Assembly: GCF_030504645.1 (NCBI RefSeq)
Contig: NZ_JAUKWQ010000007.1
Span: 62,001 to 126,000, forward strand
DNA: 64,000 nt
Reading direction: 5' to 3'
Source of the DNA: Rhizobium oryzicola
Lineage (GTDB): Bacteria; Pseudomonadota; Alphaproteobacteria; Rhizobiales; Rhizobiaceae
The notes below the pieces were generated by a model. That model saw only the letters and a program-made list of their open reading frames with translations. It ran no database searches and was not told the origin of the DNA. Each line of letters begins with the position of its first letter. The stretch's first letter is position 1. This document shows positions 34,239 through 41,077 of the stretch, in pieces. Both the position numbers and the translations under genes were made by a program.

Positions 34239-35300
34239 ATGGATGTCACCAGAACTCTCGAAACGGAAATTGCCGCTCTTGAAGCGGTGGGGCTCATCTA
34301 TGTCAGCGATGCAGAGCCGGGTATTCGCCGCCTGCGGAAAGGCAAGGGATTCTGTTATCGTCTCCCTGATGGGACCCTGGTCTGCGACGGGCCGGAAAAG
34401 CAGCGCATACAGTCGCTCGGTCTGCCGCCGGCCTATGAGAATGTCTGGATCTGCCTTGACCCGAACGGGCATTTGCAGGCAACGGGCTTCGATGCGCGGG
34501 GCCGTAAGCAATACCGATATCATACCGCCTGGCAGCAGTTTCGGAGCGAATTGAAATACGATCAATTGGTGCGCTTCGGGCATGCACTGCCGCGCATCCG
34601 GCGTCGTGTAGAGCGGGATCTGGCACTTGGGCTGGATCGCCCCGACGCCGTGCTGGCAGCGCTTGTGGCGCTGATGGATGCGACGCATCTTCGTGTCGGC
34701 AATCGTGCCTATGCCAAGGAAAACCGTACCTACGGCGCCACGACCCTCTTGAAGCGCCACATGACGCTTTCCGCTGACAGTGTTGTTCTCAAATTCACCG
34801 CCAAGGGCGGCAAGCGCGTGCGCCACACCATCCGTCATCCACGGCTGCAACGCATCTTCGAAGAGATTGCCGACCTGCCCGGTCGCCAACTGTTCTCATT
34901 TCCGGATGAAGACGGGCAGCCGCATCCGGTCGATTCCGGTCGCCTGAATGCCTATCTCGCGAAGCTGGCTGGCTTGCCGGTTTCGGCCAAGACATTCCGC
35001 ACATGGGGTGGCAGTCTTGCGGCCTTCAATGCGGCCTGGCTGGCACACAAGGCGGGAGAAAAAGTGCGGATCAAGCTGTTGACGCATGCTGCTTCGGAGC
35101 GCCTGCAAAATACGCCCGCTGTTTGTCGCAACAGCTATATCCATCCCAGCATCCTTTCGCTGGCGGAGGATGTATCGCCCCTGCAGGAAATGTTTGGGAA
35201 ATCCCAGCGCATGGATGCGCAGCTTCGCGGCTTGCGCGCCGAAGAACGGCGCCTGCTTTCTTTCCTCACGGATGCCGCCGAGAAAGCAGCGTCCACCTGA
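34239..35300 (+). CDS. DNA topoisomerase IB
   Basis: 353 residues, poxvirus/bacterial type IB. The N-terminal domain reads GLIYVSDAEPGIRR; the catalytic domain has Arg152 (LRVGNRAYAKEN), a Lys in KFTAKGGK, Arg254 (FRTWGGS) and the nucleophile Tyr300 in CRNSYIHP. It relaxes supercoils through a 3'-phosphotyrosine intermediate. In many proteobacteria it is accessory. An EcfG-like promoter and location beside NHEJ genes suggest a stress role. GAGGTG precedes the ATG. Confidence 0.92.
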   Translation: MDVTRTLETEIAALEAVGLIYVSDAEPGIRRLRKGKGFCYRLPDGTLVCDGPEKQRIQSLGLPPAYENVWICLDPNGHLQATGFDARGRKQYRYHTAWQQFRSELKYDQLVRFGHALPRIRRRVERDLALGLDRPDAVLAALVALMDATHLRVGNRAYAKENRTYGATTLLKRHMTLSADSVVLKFTAKGGKRVRHTIRHPRLQRIFEEIADLPGRQLFSFPDEDGQPHPVDSGRLNAYLAKLAGLPVSAKTFRTWGGSLAAFNAAWLAHKAGEKVRIKLLTHAASERLQNTPAVCRNSYIHPSILSLAEDVSPLQEMFGKSQRMDAQLRGLRAEERRLLSFLTDAAEKAAST

Positions 35301-35304
35301 AACC

Positions 35305-35340
35305 AAAAGGCCGCCCCAAAGTTGAAGCGGCCTTTCTCTT
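35305..35340. terminator. Bidirectional terminator
   Basis: AAAGGCCGC / GCGGCCTTT, a perfect 9-bp stem with a 12-nt loop, flanked by A-rich and T-rich runs, between converging topoisomerase and PfpI-family genes. Confidence 0.75.
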
Positions 35341-35363
35341 GTCTCTTTGAAGATCACATCAGA

Positions 35364-35924
35364 TCAGGCAGCACGGCGTTCGTGGCGACCTTCCTGCACT
35401 TCCTCCACGATCTTGGCGACGAACGCCTGCAGATCCTTTGGCGAGCGGGAGGTGATGATGCCCTTGTCGGTCACCACTTCCTTGTCCACCCAGGTGGCGC
35501 CAGCATTCTTCACGTCGGTGCGGATGGAGTGATAGGAGGTTGCGGTACGGCCGCGAAGGGCGTCCGCTTCCACCAGAAGCCAGGGACCATGGCAGATCGC
35601 AGCAACCGTTTTGCCGCTGGCGATGAAATCCTTCACCACCTGAACGGCCTTTTCGTCCGTCCGCAGGATGTCAGGGTTGATCTGACCGCCGGGAATGACC
35701 AGTGCATCGAAGTCATCCAGGCGAACATCCGCTACGGTGAGATCGACGGGCACGGTATCGCCCCAGTCCTTCTCATCCCAACTCTTGATTTCGCCGGCCT
35801 TCAGGGAAGCGATTTTGACTGTCGCACCCTTCTTGCGAAGTTCCTCCAAGGGTATACGCAGTTCAGAGCGTTCATAGCCATCGGTGGCCAGGATCAGGAT
35901 TCGTGCCGATGAAATATCTGTCAT
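35364..35924 (-). CDS. DJ-1/PfpI family protein (YhbO-like)
   Basis: 186 residues. The class I glutamine-amidotransferase-like fold has the nucleophile elbow AAICHGPWLL (Cys with following His) and a Glu in ILATDGYERSELRIPLEEL. Relatives (PfpI, YhbO, general stress protein 18) are described as proteases or protein/nucleotide deglycases and protect against stress. It is cytoplasmic. I found no EcfG-like site upstream. Confidence 0.9.
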   Translation of the reverse strand: MTDISSARILILATDGYERSELRIPLEELRKKGATVKIASLKAGEIKSWDEKDWGDTVPVDLTVADVRLDDFDALVIPGGQINPDILRTDEKAVQVVKDFIASGKTVAAICHGPWLLVEADALRGRTATSYHSIRTDVKNAGATWVDKEVVTDKGIITSRSPKDLQAFVAKIVEEVQEGRHERRAA

Positions 35925-35965
35925 CGTTCTGTTGTCCTTTCTTTCTGGTTTGGGTAAGTGGCCGC

Positions 35966-36163
35966 CTACAGGCGGCCGGTCGAGAGGTCGCGCCCGTTAA
36001 TCGAAGCGGGTACGCTCATTTCCTCTCGGGGTGCCCTCGGCAAAGGCAGTCGCACCGCGTCTGGAACGACGACGTGCATGTCGTGCTTGCCGAAGGATTT
36101 CTGGTCCGTTCGCGCCTTAAAAGGCGTCAGGAACGCTTTCAGCCTGGTGATGACGCTTTTCAT
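35966..36163 (-). CDS. Small basic protein, 65 aa
   Basis: Starts MKSVITRLKAFLTPFKAR with GGGAG 7 nt upstream. The N-terminal 20 residues form a cationic amphipathic helix; the rest is polar with a PLPRAPREE turn. GC3 is high, as in real genes here. An EcfG-like promoter lies ~50 bp upstream. No family recognised. Confidence 0.55.
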   Translation of the reverse strand: MKSVITRLKAFLTPFKARTDQKSFGKHDMHVVVPDAVRLPLPRAPREEMSVPASINGRDLSTGRL

Positions 36164-36213
36164 GTGTCTCTCCCATCGCCTTGTTGGAGGCATAGATGCA
36201 TGCATGTAGGGTT

Positions 36214-36238
36214 AACCGATGGGCTGAAGATTGGTTCC
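36214..36238 (-). promoter_or_regulatory. EcfG-like promoter of the 65-aa gene
   Basis: Minus strand GGAAC, 16 nt, GGTT, 51 bp before the ATG. Confidence 0.55.
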
Positions 36239-36315
36239 GCAGAAAGCTGGACTGCAAGCGTCAGCCCGCGGAGGCGAACGAAGCCGCGAGGCAGCTGCGC
36301 AGCGTTTCCCCGATC

Positions 36316-36393
36316 TCAGACGGGGATGATAAACATGTAGCAAACAGCGATCGCGACGACCACACTTGCAGCTTCAACCCATTCACGCGGCAT
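36316..36393 (-). CDS. Membrane microprotein, 25 aa
   Basis: A tiny frame, MPREWVEAASVVVAIAVCY then MFIIPV and stop. GGGAGAG lies 4-6 nt before the ATG and an exact EcfG-like promoter 29 bp upstream gives a leader of about 22 nt. The peptide is one hydrophobic helix with a short charged head. Nothing else is encoded between promoter and the next gene downstream on this strand. No family recognised. Confidence 0.6.
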   Translation of the reverse strand: MPREWVEAASVVVAIAVCYMFIIPV

Positions 36394-36421
36394 TTGCTCT
36401 CTCCCTGTTCCACAGCTCCAA

Positions 36422-36447
36422 AACGCAGGTGTTTCGCGCTTGGTTCC
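36422..36447 (-). promoter_or_regulatory. EcfG-like promoter of the 25-aa microprotein
   Basis: Minus strand GGAAC, 17 nt, CGTT, exact match, 29 bp before the microprotein ATG. Confidence 0.7.
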
Positions 36448-36521
36448 ACAGAATTGCCACAGGTATGAATGCTATGGTCATAAAGCGGCAGAAGGATGAC
36501 AGTTGCTGCGCAACAACGCGC

Positions 36522-37322
36522 CTATCGCGATTTTCTTTCCCGCTCCAAACTGCTGCGCAACGCGCTCATGATGTCGATGACGTTGTCGTGCTTTTGGGCG
36601 CTTGAAGGTTTCGGTGCCTTCTTTGTTTTACGCGATTTCTTGCGATCATTGATAATATCAAGAAGCCGGTCTTGAACTGGATCTTCGGCCATGGCCGGTT
36701 GCCATTCTTCCGTGCGCTCGCGGATGAGACGCTTCATAAGCGAGAGATATTCTTTCTCCGGCGTTTGCGCGCGTGCACTTTGATAATAAGGCGAATCGTC
36801 ACGAACCTCATCGCCGTAGCGAACCGTCCAGACGACGATGCCCTTGTCACGCGGTACCAGCAGAACGGCGCGCTCCCGCCTGTACATGACAAGCCGGGCA
36901 ATGCCGGCAGTGTCGGTGACCGCCATGGCTTCCCGGATGACAGAAAAGGCTTCCTGGCTGACCTGATCATCGGGTGTCAGAAAATGTGGGCGGTCGTACC
37001 AGATCCATCCGATTGAGGAGGTCGGCACGAAGGTCTCGATGTCGATCGTCCGGGTGCTCTCAAGGCCTACATCCTCGATTTCGTCATCCTCCAGGAGAAC
37101 ATAGTCGTCCTCGCCGCGCTCATATCCCTTGATCTGGTCATCCTCATCAACCGGCTTGCCCGTTACGGCATCCACGTATTGGCTGACCACGCGGTTATGG
37201 GTCTTGGCGTTGAGATTATGAAAACGGACCTTGCCGTTTTCGGACACCGCCGGCGTCATGGAGACGCGGCAGGTCACCAGTGACAGCTTGAGGTAGCCTT
37301 TCCAGAATGCGCGAGGTGCCAT
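36522..37322 (-). CDS. ku: Ku protein (non-homologous end joining), first copy
   Basis: 266 residues, start ATG with GGAGAG 6 nt upstream. The bacterial Ku core begins MAPRAFWKGYLKLSLVTCRV and has the YDRPHFLTP and RRERAVLLVPRD beta-barrel segments. Ku binds DNA ends as a ring-shaped dimer and recruits LigD. The C-terminal tail is basic (RKKSRKTKKAPKPS). It stands alone, not in an operon with a ligase, and differs clearly from the second Ku at 48.3 kb. A divergent pair of EcfG-like promoters lies upstream. Confidence 0.93.
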   Translation of the reverse strand: MAPRAFWKGYLKLSLVTCRVSMTPAVSENGKVRFHNLNAKTHNRVVSQYVDAVTGKPVDEDDQIKGYERGEDDYVLLEDDEIEDVGLESTRTIDIETFVPTSSIGWIWYDRPHFLTPDDQVSQEAFSVIREAMAVTDTAGIARLVMYRRERAVLLVPRDKGIVVWTVRYGDEVRDDSPYYQSARAQTPEKEYLSLMKRLIRERTEEWQPAMAEDPVQDRLLDIINDRKKSRKTKKAPKPSSAQKHDNVIDIMSALRSSLERERKSR

Positions 37323-37348
37323 GCGATCTCTCCGTTCGTGTGCGGAGA

Positions 37349-37374
37349 AACCCGAAGGCCCGACCTTCGGTTCC
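37349..37374 (-). promoter_or_regulatory. EcfG-like promoter of the first ku gene
   Basis: Minus strand GGAAC, 17 nt, GGTT, 27 bp before the ku ATG. Divergent from the site at 37396. Confidence 0.6.
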
Positions 37375-37395
37375 TTTGGTGGCTTTTGACGCGCT

Positions 37396-37420
37396 GGAAC
37401 AAAGCTCCGATCTTGCCGTT
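37396..37420 (+). promoter_or_regulatory. EcfG-like promoter of the 128-aa gene
   Basis: GGAAC, 16 nt, CGTT, exact match, 37 bp before the ATG at 37458. Confidence 0.72.
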
Positions 37421-37457
37421 TTTCAAGCTGATGACATCAAGCGAAAGGATGGACACA

Positions 37458-37844
37458 ATGACGATCGTCGGGACACAGGTGATCGCGGAAGGCAGTGGCC
37501 AGTCCGGTTACACGGTAGAATTCGTCAGCGAGCAGGGCGATGTGGTTTCCGTCAGCCTGCGGGGTCAGGATGGCGCGGTCAATCGTAACAATGCGGTTGC
37601 CAAGGCCAAGGTTTTTCTGGAGGACCTGGTGCGGGCCGGAACCTTGCCGGACGAACTGGTGGACGGCGAAAACCAGGATGGTCGCGCTGCCACCATGGCT
37701 TCACGGCATCCGGCAGCTGGAAGAGGCGAGCCGCAAAGCCAGGAAGACATGTTGAACGAAGGGCTTGAAGATACCTTCCCGGCCAGCGATCCGGTTTCCT
37801 CCACCATCACCTCCATTCCGGGCAAGGCGCCGGAACGCCATTGA
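37458..37844 (+). CDS. Hypothetical stress-associated protein, 128 aa
   Basis: Starts MTIVGTQVIAEGSGQSGY after AAAGGA. The N-terminal ~75 residues form a small alpha/beta domain that ends in a helix (AVAKAKVFLEDLVRAG). The C-terminal part has the LNEGLEDTFPASDPVS motif seen at the end of many short alphaproteobacterial stress proteins. Function unknown. It has an exact EcfG-like promoter. Confidence 0.72.
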   Translation: MTIVGTQVIAEGSGQSGYTVEFVSEQGDVVSVSLRGQDGAVNRNNAVAKAKVFLEDLVRAGTLPDELVDGENQDGRAATMASRHPAAGRGEPQSQEDMLNEGLEDTFPASDPVSSTITSIPGKAPERH

Positions 37845-38003
37845 AATCAGCGGCAATAAGGACACGCCCCGCGGCGGTGTTGCCGCAGGGCACAATCTTT
37901 CCACGCGCGCCCATTGACAAAGGCGCGCTTTGGACGCTTTCAAGTATATTCGAATTTACTGCCGTAGGCTCTGACGGCGAGTGCGGAAGACCTAGAGGTC
38001 CGG

Positions 38004-38180
38004 ATGAGGAACGATCACGACAAAGCACCCGATCCACGCACCGTGCTGGGAAGCAAGGTGAATGAGAAGGTCGTTCATCTTCTTTCGGAAATCGAAAAGG
38101 AGCCCGTTCCGGACAGGCTCCTTGACTTGGCGCTTCAGTTGCAGAAGGCGCTGAACGAGAAGCTGGACGGCGGCCGCTAA
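38004..38180 (+). CDS. NepR-like anti-sigma factor, 58 aa
   Basis: Starts MRNDHDKAPDPRTVLGSKV after AGAGG. Two predicted helices flank the sequence EKEPVPDRLLDLALQLQKAL; EPVPDR followed by a leucine-rich helix is the NepR family hallmark, the part that wraps the EcfG sigma factor and is captured by phosphorylated PhyR. It is not next to phyR or ecfG here, so it would be an orphan paralogue. No EcfG-like promoter was found in the 159 bp upstream. Its last 4 nt overlap the stop of the convergent gene. Too short for ordinary gene calling. Confidence 0.7.
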   Translation: MRNDHDKAPDPRTVLGSKVNEKVVHLLSEIEKEPVPDRLLDLALQLQKALNEKLDGGR

Positions 38181-38509
38181 TCCACCTGCATGGGCAAAAT
38201 GTTGTCCACCCGCACCTGTCCTTCGATCACGCCACGCGGTCCGTCGGTCGTGAAGCGGCCGGTATGGTCTTCGATCACGGTGTAGAGCTTTTCGCTTCGG
38301 AAGGCGCTTGCCATGATGGTCGAGTTGCCCTCGGCAGGGGACGCGTCGATTTCCATAAAATCCAGTTCTGCTTCGCTTGCCACAAGGCGGGCATCGCCTG
38401 CGGTTCTTGCCCGCACGATCACTTCGCCCTGATGTGGCCTGGTCTGCCACTGTGGATCATCCAGCGGCGCGCTTGGGACCAGGCGATAGATCTTTAATTG
38501 TTCCGACAT
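38177..38509 (-). CDS. Hypothetical protein, 110 aa
   Basis: Starts MSEQLKIYRLVPSAPLDDP with GGAGGAA upstream. It resembles a small domain used to modify or sense access (WQTRPHQGEVIVRARTAGDARLVASEAE), a pattern seen in short rhizobial stress proteins, then a beta-rich C-terminus. No named family. Exact EcfG-like promoter 28 bp upstream. Confidence 0.7.
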   Translation of the reverse strand: MSEQLKIYRLVPSAPLDDPQWQTRPHQGEVIVRARTAGDARLVASEAELDFMEIDASPAEGNSTIMASAFRSEKLYTVIEDHTGRFTTDGPRGVIEGQVRVDNILPMQVD

Positions 38510-38536
38510 GATTTCCTCCAGCTGTGTCCGATGCCC

Positions 38537-38562
38537 AACGGACTGACTACCGACTGCGTTCC
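38537..38562 (-). promoter_or_regulatory. EcfG-like promoter of the 110-aa gene
   Basis: Minus strand GGAAC, 17 nt, CGTT, exact match; back to back with the site at 38566. Confidence 0.7.
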
Positions 38563-38565
38563 CGC

Positions 38566-38590
38566 GGAACTTTGAATCGCGGCCGCGGTT
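38566..38590 (+). promoter_or_regulatory. EcfG-like promoter of the isochorismatase-fold gene
   Basis: GGAAC, 16 nt, GGTT, ahead of the triplicated ribosome-binding-site repeat. Confidence 0.55.
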
Positions 38591-38602
38591 CGCGCGGTCA
38601 TT

Positions 38603-38647
38603 CTCGATGGAGGCTGGCTCGATGGAGGCTGGCTTAATGGAGGTTGG
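38603..38647 (+). repeat. Three tandem 15-bp repeats carrying a start codon and Shine-Dalgarno
   Basis: Two identical copies of CTCGATGGAGGCTGG and a third, CTTAATGGAGGTTGG, end one base before the isochorismatase-fold gene. Each copy has an ATG and a GGAGG. The unit is five codons, so all four possible starts are in frame. Confidence 0.85.
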
Positions 38648-38648
38648 A

Positions 38649-39233
38649 ATGAGCGACACAGGCATCTGCCGACATTTGTGCGTGGATATGCAGCGGCTTT
38701 TTGGCGAGGAAACGCCCTGGCATATCCCCTGGATGGACCGCGTGCGAGAACCTGTTGCTGCCATTGCCCGGGCGCATCCGGCCGAGACCATCTTTACCCG
38801 CTTTGTACCGCCGCGTGTCCCCGATGAGGCCAGCGGCATGTGGCGCGACTATTTCGAGAAGTGGTCGAACATGACCCGCAGCGCCTTGGGCGAGGAGATG
38901 GTCGATCTCCTGCCTGAACTGCGCGCGCTCGTGCCTCCGGCCAAAGTCTTCGATAAGCCGATCTATTCCCCCTGGCTGGATGGCAAGTTGCACCGCCGCC
39001 TTCAGGAAGAGCAGGTGACCACCCTTGTCATCTCGGGTGGCGAGACGGATGTGTGCGTGCTGGCTGCCGTGATGGGCGCTATCGACCTCGGCTACCGTAT
39101 CATTCTGGCGAAGGATGCAATCTGCAGCGTTTCGGATGAAACCCATGACAAGTCGTTGGCGCTCTACGCCAGCCGTTTTTCCGTGCAGCTATCCCTGAAG
39201 ACTACCGAAGACATCCTGCGCTGGTGGGGCTGA
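38649..39233 (+). CDS. Cysteine hydrolase of the isochorismatase fold
   Basis: 194 residues from MSDTGICRHL; starts in the upstream repeats would add 4, 9 or 14 residues. The fold has the catalytic Asp in CVDMQ, a Lys in AKVFDKPIYSP and the Cys in SGGETDVCVLAAV. The family hydrolyses small amides or isochorismate; without the isochorismatase partner genes I would call it a nicotinamidase/ureidoacrylate-like amidohydrolase of unknown substrate. Confidence 0.85.
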   Translation: MSDTGICRHLCVDMQRLFGEETPWHIPWMDRVREPVAAIARAHPAETIFTRFVPPRVPDEASGMWRDYFEKWSNMTRSALGEEMVDLLPELRALVPPAKVFDKPIYSPWLDGKLHRRLQEEQVTTLVISGGETDVCVLAAVMGAIDLGYRIILAKDAICSVSDETHDKSLALYASRFSVQLSLKTTEDILRWWG

Positions 39234-39237
39234 GTGC

Positions 39238-39262
39238 GGAACATTGGGTTTTGCCCGCGGTT
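39238..39262 (+). promoter_or_regulatory. EcfG-like promoter of the 64-aa gene
   Basis: GGAAC, 16 nt, GGTT, 29 bp before the ATG at 39291. Confidence 0.55.
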
Positions 39263-39290
39263 GGATCTCTTATCAGGAAGGAGACCTCTC

Positions 39291-39485
39291 ATGAAACACG
39301 ATACGCCAAAGCAGGGCAGGGCCGGCGAAACCTCGCAGTGGCCGCGTTGGGAAGGGCCGGCTACAACGCGTCCTAGAGGCTTTCTACAGGGGGAGGCAAA
39401 CATTTACGCCGATGATCCCGAAGGAGAGAAGAAGCGCACCGCGAGCGACTATCCCTCCCCGGAAGACCTGAAGGATGATCCTTGA
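39291..39485 (+). CDS. Small hydrophilic protein, 64 aa
   Basis: Starts MKHDTPKQGRAGETSQWPRW with AAGGAG upstream. It is very polar (ADDPEGEKKRTASDYPSPEDLKDD at the end, key part SPEDLKDD) and probably disordered. No family recognised. Lies between the hydrolase and the second DUF892 gene. Confidence 0.65.
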   Translation: MKHDTPKQGRAGETSQWPRWEGPATTRPRGFLQGEANIYADDPEGEKKRTASDYPSPEDLKDDP

Positions 39486-39501
39486 GGTTGAAGAAACAGC
39501 C

Positions 39502-39526
39502 GGAACATTTCCCCCGCCTGCAAGTT
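39502..39526 (+). promoter_or_regulatory. EcfG-like promoter of the second DUF892 gene
   Basis: GGAAC, 16 nt, AGTT (one mismatch), 50 bp before the ATG at 39577. Confidence 0.5.
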
Positions 39527-39576
39527 TTGAACGGGCAATCACCTGACAACCAGCAATTCAACAAACGGAGAGAAAC

Positions 39577-40074
39577 ATGGCCGGGAAGACCTTGGAAGAC
39601 CTGTTCCACGAAACGCTGAAGGACATCTATTACGCCGAGCGCCAGATCGTGAAGGCGCTGCCGAAAATGGCTCGTGGCGCCCAGAGTGACAAGCTGAAGC
39701 AGGCTTTCGAAAAGCACAAGGAAGAAACCCAGGGCCAGATCGAGCGCCTGCAGCAGATCTTCGAACTGCTGGGCAAGCGCGCCCGCGGCAAAACCTGCCC
39801 GGCGATTGATGGCATTCTCGAGGAAGGAGAGGAAATCCTCGAAGAGTTCAAGGGCTCGCCGGCTCTCGATGCTGGTCTTCTGGCGGCTGCCCAGGCGGTC
39901 GAGCATTACGAAATCAGCCGTTACGGTACCCTTCGCTCCTGGGCAAAGCAGCTCGGTATGGATGAAGCGGTGACGCTGATCGAGGCGACGCTGCAGGAAG
40001 AAAGCAAGACCGACGAACTGCTGACAGGTTTGGCGGAATCCACCGTCAATTCTGCCGCTCAGAAAGCAGCTTGA
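39577..40074 (+). CDS. Ferritin-like DUF892 (YciF family) protein
   Basis: 165 residues with the classic YciF N-terminus KTLEDLFHETLKDIYYAERQ and the later helices EEHKEE-type and VEHYEISRYGTLRSWA. A ferritin-like four-helix bundle with Glu/His metal ligand candidates (Glu in YYAERQ, Glu/His in EHYE). It is the better-conserved of two family members in the window. Stress-related, exact biochemical role unknown. Confidence 0.9.
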   Translation: MAGKTLEDLFHETLKDIYYAERQIVKALPKMARGAQSDKLKQAFEKHKEETQGQIERLQQIFELLGKRARGKTCPAIDGILEEGEEILEEFKGSPALDAGLLAAAQAVEHYEISRYGTLRSWAKQLGMDEAVTLIEATLQEESKTDELLTGLAESTVNSAAQKAA

Positions 40075-40084
40075 TAAAGCAAAA

Positions 40085-40106
40085 GCGCGACCCGAAAGGG
40101 TCGCGC
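40085..40106. terminator. GAAA-tetraloop hairpin after the second DUF892 gene
   Basis: GCGCGACCC-GAAA-GGGTCGCGC, perfect 9-bp stem with a stable tetraloop, but followed by AGCAATC rather than a T-run. May stabilise the mRNA end or terminate inefficiently. Confidence 0.5.
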
Positions 40107-40126
40107 AGCAATCATGCCGACAATTT

Positions 40127-40145
40127 GGCCCGCCGATGGCGGGCC
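40127..40145. terminator. Second GC-rich hairpin between converging genes
   Basis: GGCCCGCC-GAT-GGCGGGCC, perfect 8-bp stem with AAATTG following on the minus strand, so a weak terminator for the 73-aa gene. Confidence 0.4.
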
Positions 40146-40158
40146 GCCTCATTATGGG

Positions 40159-40380
40159 TTACCATGTTTGAGGCTGTGGGTGCGGCGCAACGGGCGTCAA
40201 CTTGCCGTTGACTTCCATGCGCCGGAAGACTGGCCGGCGAAGCGTTTCGATTTCTCGTTTTGCGTGTGCGGACGCTGCCTTCCAGCACAGCTCATAACTT
40301 GGATAGGATGCCGATGGTGCCCCCTCCAAAACATAGATCCAGCCGGTATCATGAGGGATGATATCAAAACATTTATCCAT
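40159..40380 (-). CDS. Hypothetical protein, 73 aa (DUF2188-like)
   Basis: Starts MDKCFDIIPHDTGWIYVLEG with GGAGG 9 nt upstream. The pattern F-I-P-H-D-x-G-W followed by a strand and an Ala-rich helix (CWKAASAHAKREIETL) resembles DUF2188 stress proteins. It has an exact EcfG-like promoter. Function unknown. Confidence 0.7.
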   Translation of the reverse strand: MDKCFDIIPHDTGWIYVLEGAPSASYPSYELCWKAASAHAKREIETLRRPVFRRMEVNGKLTPVAPHPQPQTW

Positions 40381-40408
40381 GGTGTGGTCCTCCTTCCCGA
40401 TCCCGCAT

Positions 40409-40433
40409 AACGAGTAGCAGAGGAAGAAGTTCC
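40409..40433 (-). promoter_or_regulatory. EcfG-like promoter of the 73-aa gene
   Basis: Minus strand GGAAC, 16 nt, CGTT, exact match, 29 bp before the ATG. Confidence 0.72.
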
Positions 40434-40511
40434 TGCAAATATGAAAAATCCCTCAAAAAGCTAGGGGTTGAATAATTGGTGGCGGACGCTCAGAATTTTT
40501 AAGTGAGTCGG

Positions 40512-40536
40512 GGAACATTTCGGGTGAGGTAGCGTT
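40512..40536 (+). promoter_or_regulatory. EcfG-like promoter of the DUF2934 gene
   Basis: GGAAC, 16 nt, CGTT, exact match, 27 bp before the ATG at 40564. Confidence 0.72.
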
Positions 40537-40563
40537 TCAGCATTTGGGCGAACGGAGACGAAG

Positions 40564-40893
40564 ATGGCGGAATCCGAAAATTGGATCAGACAGCGTGCCT
40601 ATGCGTTGTGGGAAGAAGAAGGCTACCCCCACGGCAAGGACGCCGTACACTGGGAGCGGGCAAAGCAGGAATATTTGCTGTTTGGCAAGCCTGCCCAAAG
40701 CGCGAACAAGGGCGAGAAAGAAACTCCCACCAGTCGCCGCAAGGCGAGTAAGCCAGCCGCGGCGGCAATCGTAGAACCGGCGGCGAAACCTGCTCGCGCC
40801 AAGGCTGCCGCAGCGAAAAAGTCTGCAGTGGTGGAGGAGCCGGCGAAACCGGTGCCGAAGCGGCGGCCTAAGAAAGCGGAAGCCACAGGCTAG
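40564..40893 (+). CDS. DUF2934 protein with histone-H1-like Lys/Ala/Pro tail
   Basis: 109 residues. The first ~38 are a DUF2934 domain (WIRQRAYALWEEEGYPHGKD, then HWERAKQE). The rest is a Lys/Ala/Pro-rich tail (AAKPARAKAAAAKKS, PVPKRRPKKAE) like histone H1 or HU tails, so it may bind DNA or RNA. Function unknown; stress expression is suggested by the exact EcfG-like promoter. Confidence 0.8.
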   Translation: MAESENWIRQRAYALWEEEGYPHGKDAVHWERAKQEYLLFGKPAQSANKGEKETPTSRRKASKPAAAAIVEPAAKPARAKAAAAKKSAVVEEPAKPVPKRRPKKAEATG

Positions 40894-40936
40894 CGCATTC
40901 CCGACAACTGATTGATCTGAAGCGTCGCAACTCATC

Positions 40937-40957
40937 GGTTGCGGCGACAACCTTTTG
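40937..40957 (+). terminator. Weak terminator-like hairpin after the DUF2934 gene
   Basis: GGTTG-CGGCGA-CAACC followed by TTTTG. The stem is only 5 bp. Confidence 0.35.
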
Positions 40958-41016
40958 TTGTTTCTGGAAACTTATGCGTACACATTTTCTTCACAGCGTC
41001 TTTTGCCTCACCGCAT

Positions 41017-41042
41017 GGAACGGCCCCGGCACTGAATGTGTT
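41017..41042 (+). promoter_or_regulatory. EcfG-like promoter of glgA
   Basis: GGAAC, 17 nt, TGTT (one mismatch), 35 bp before the proposed ATG at 41078. Confidence 0.5.
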
Positions 41043-41077
41043 TCCCGGGATGTAGGCCGCACGGAAAGGACAGGGCA

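Noticed and set aside
37914-37945. TTGACA and TATATT upstream of the NepR-like gene as a housekeeping promoter
   Set aside because: The spacing is about 25 bp, too long for sigma-70; no better -10 sits at 17-18 bp.
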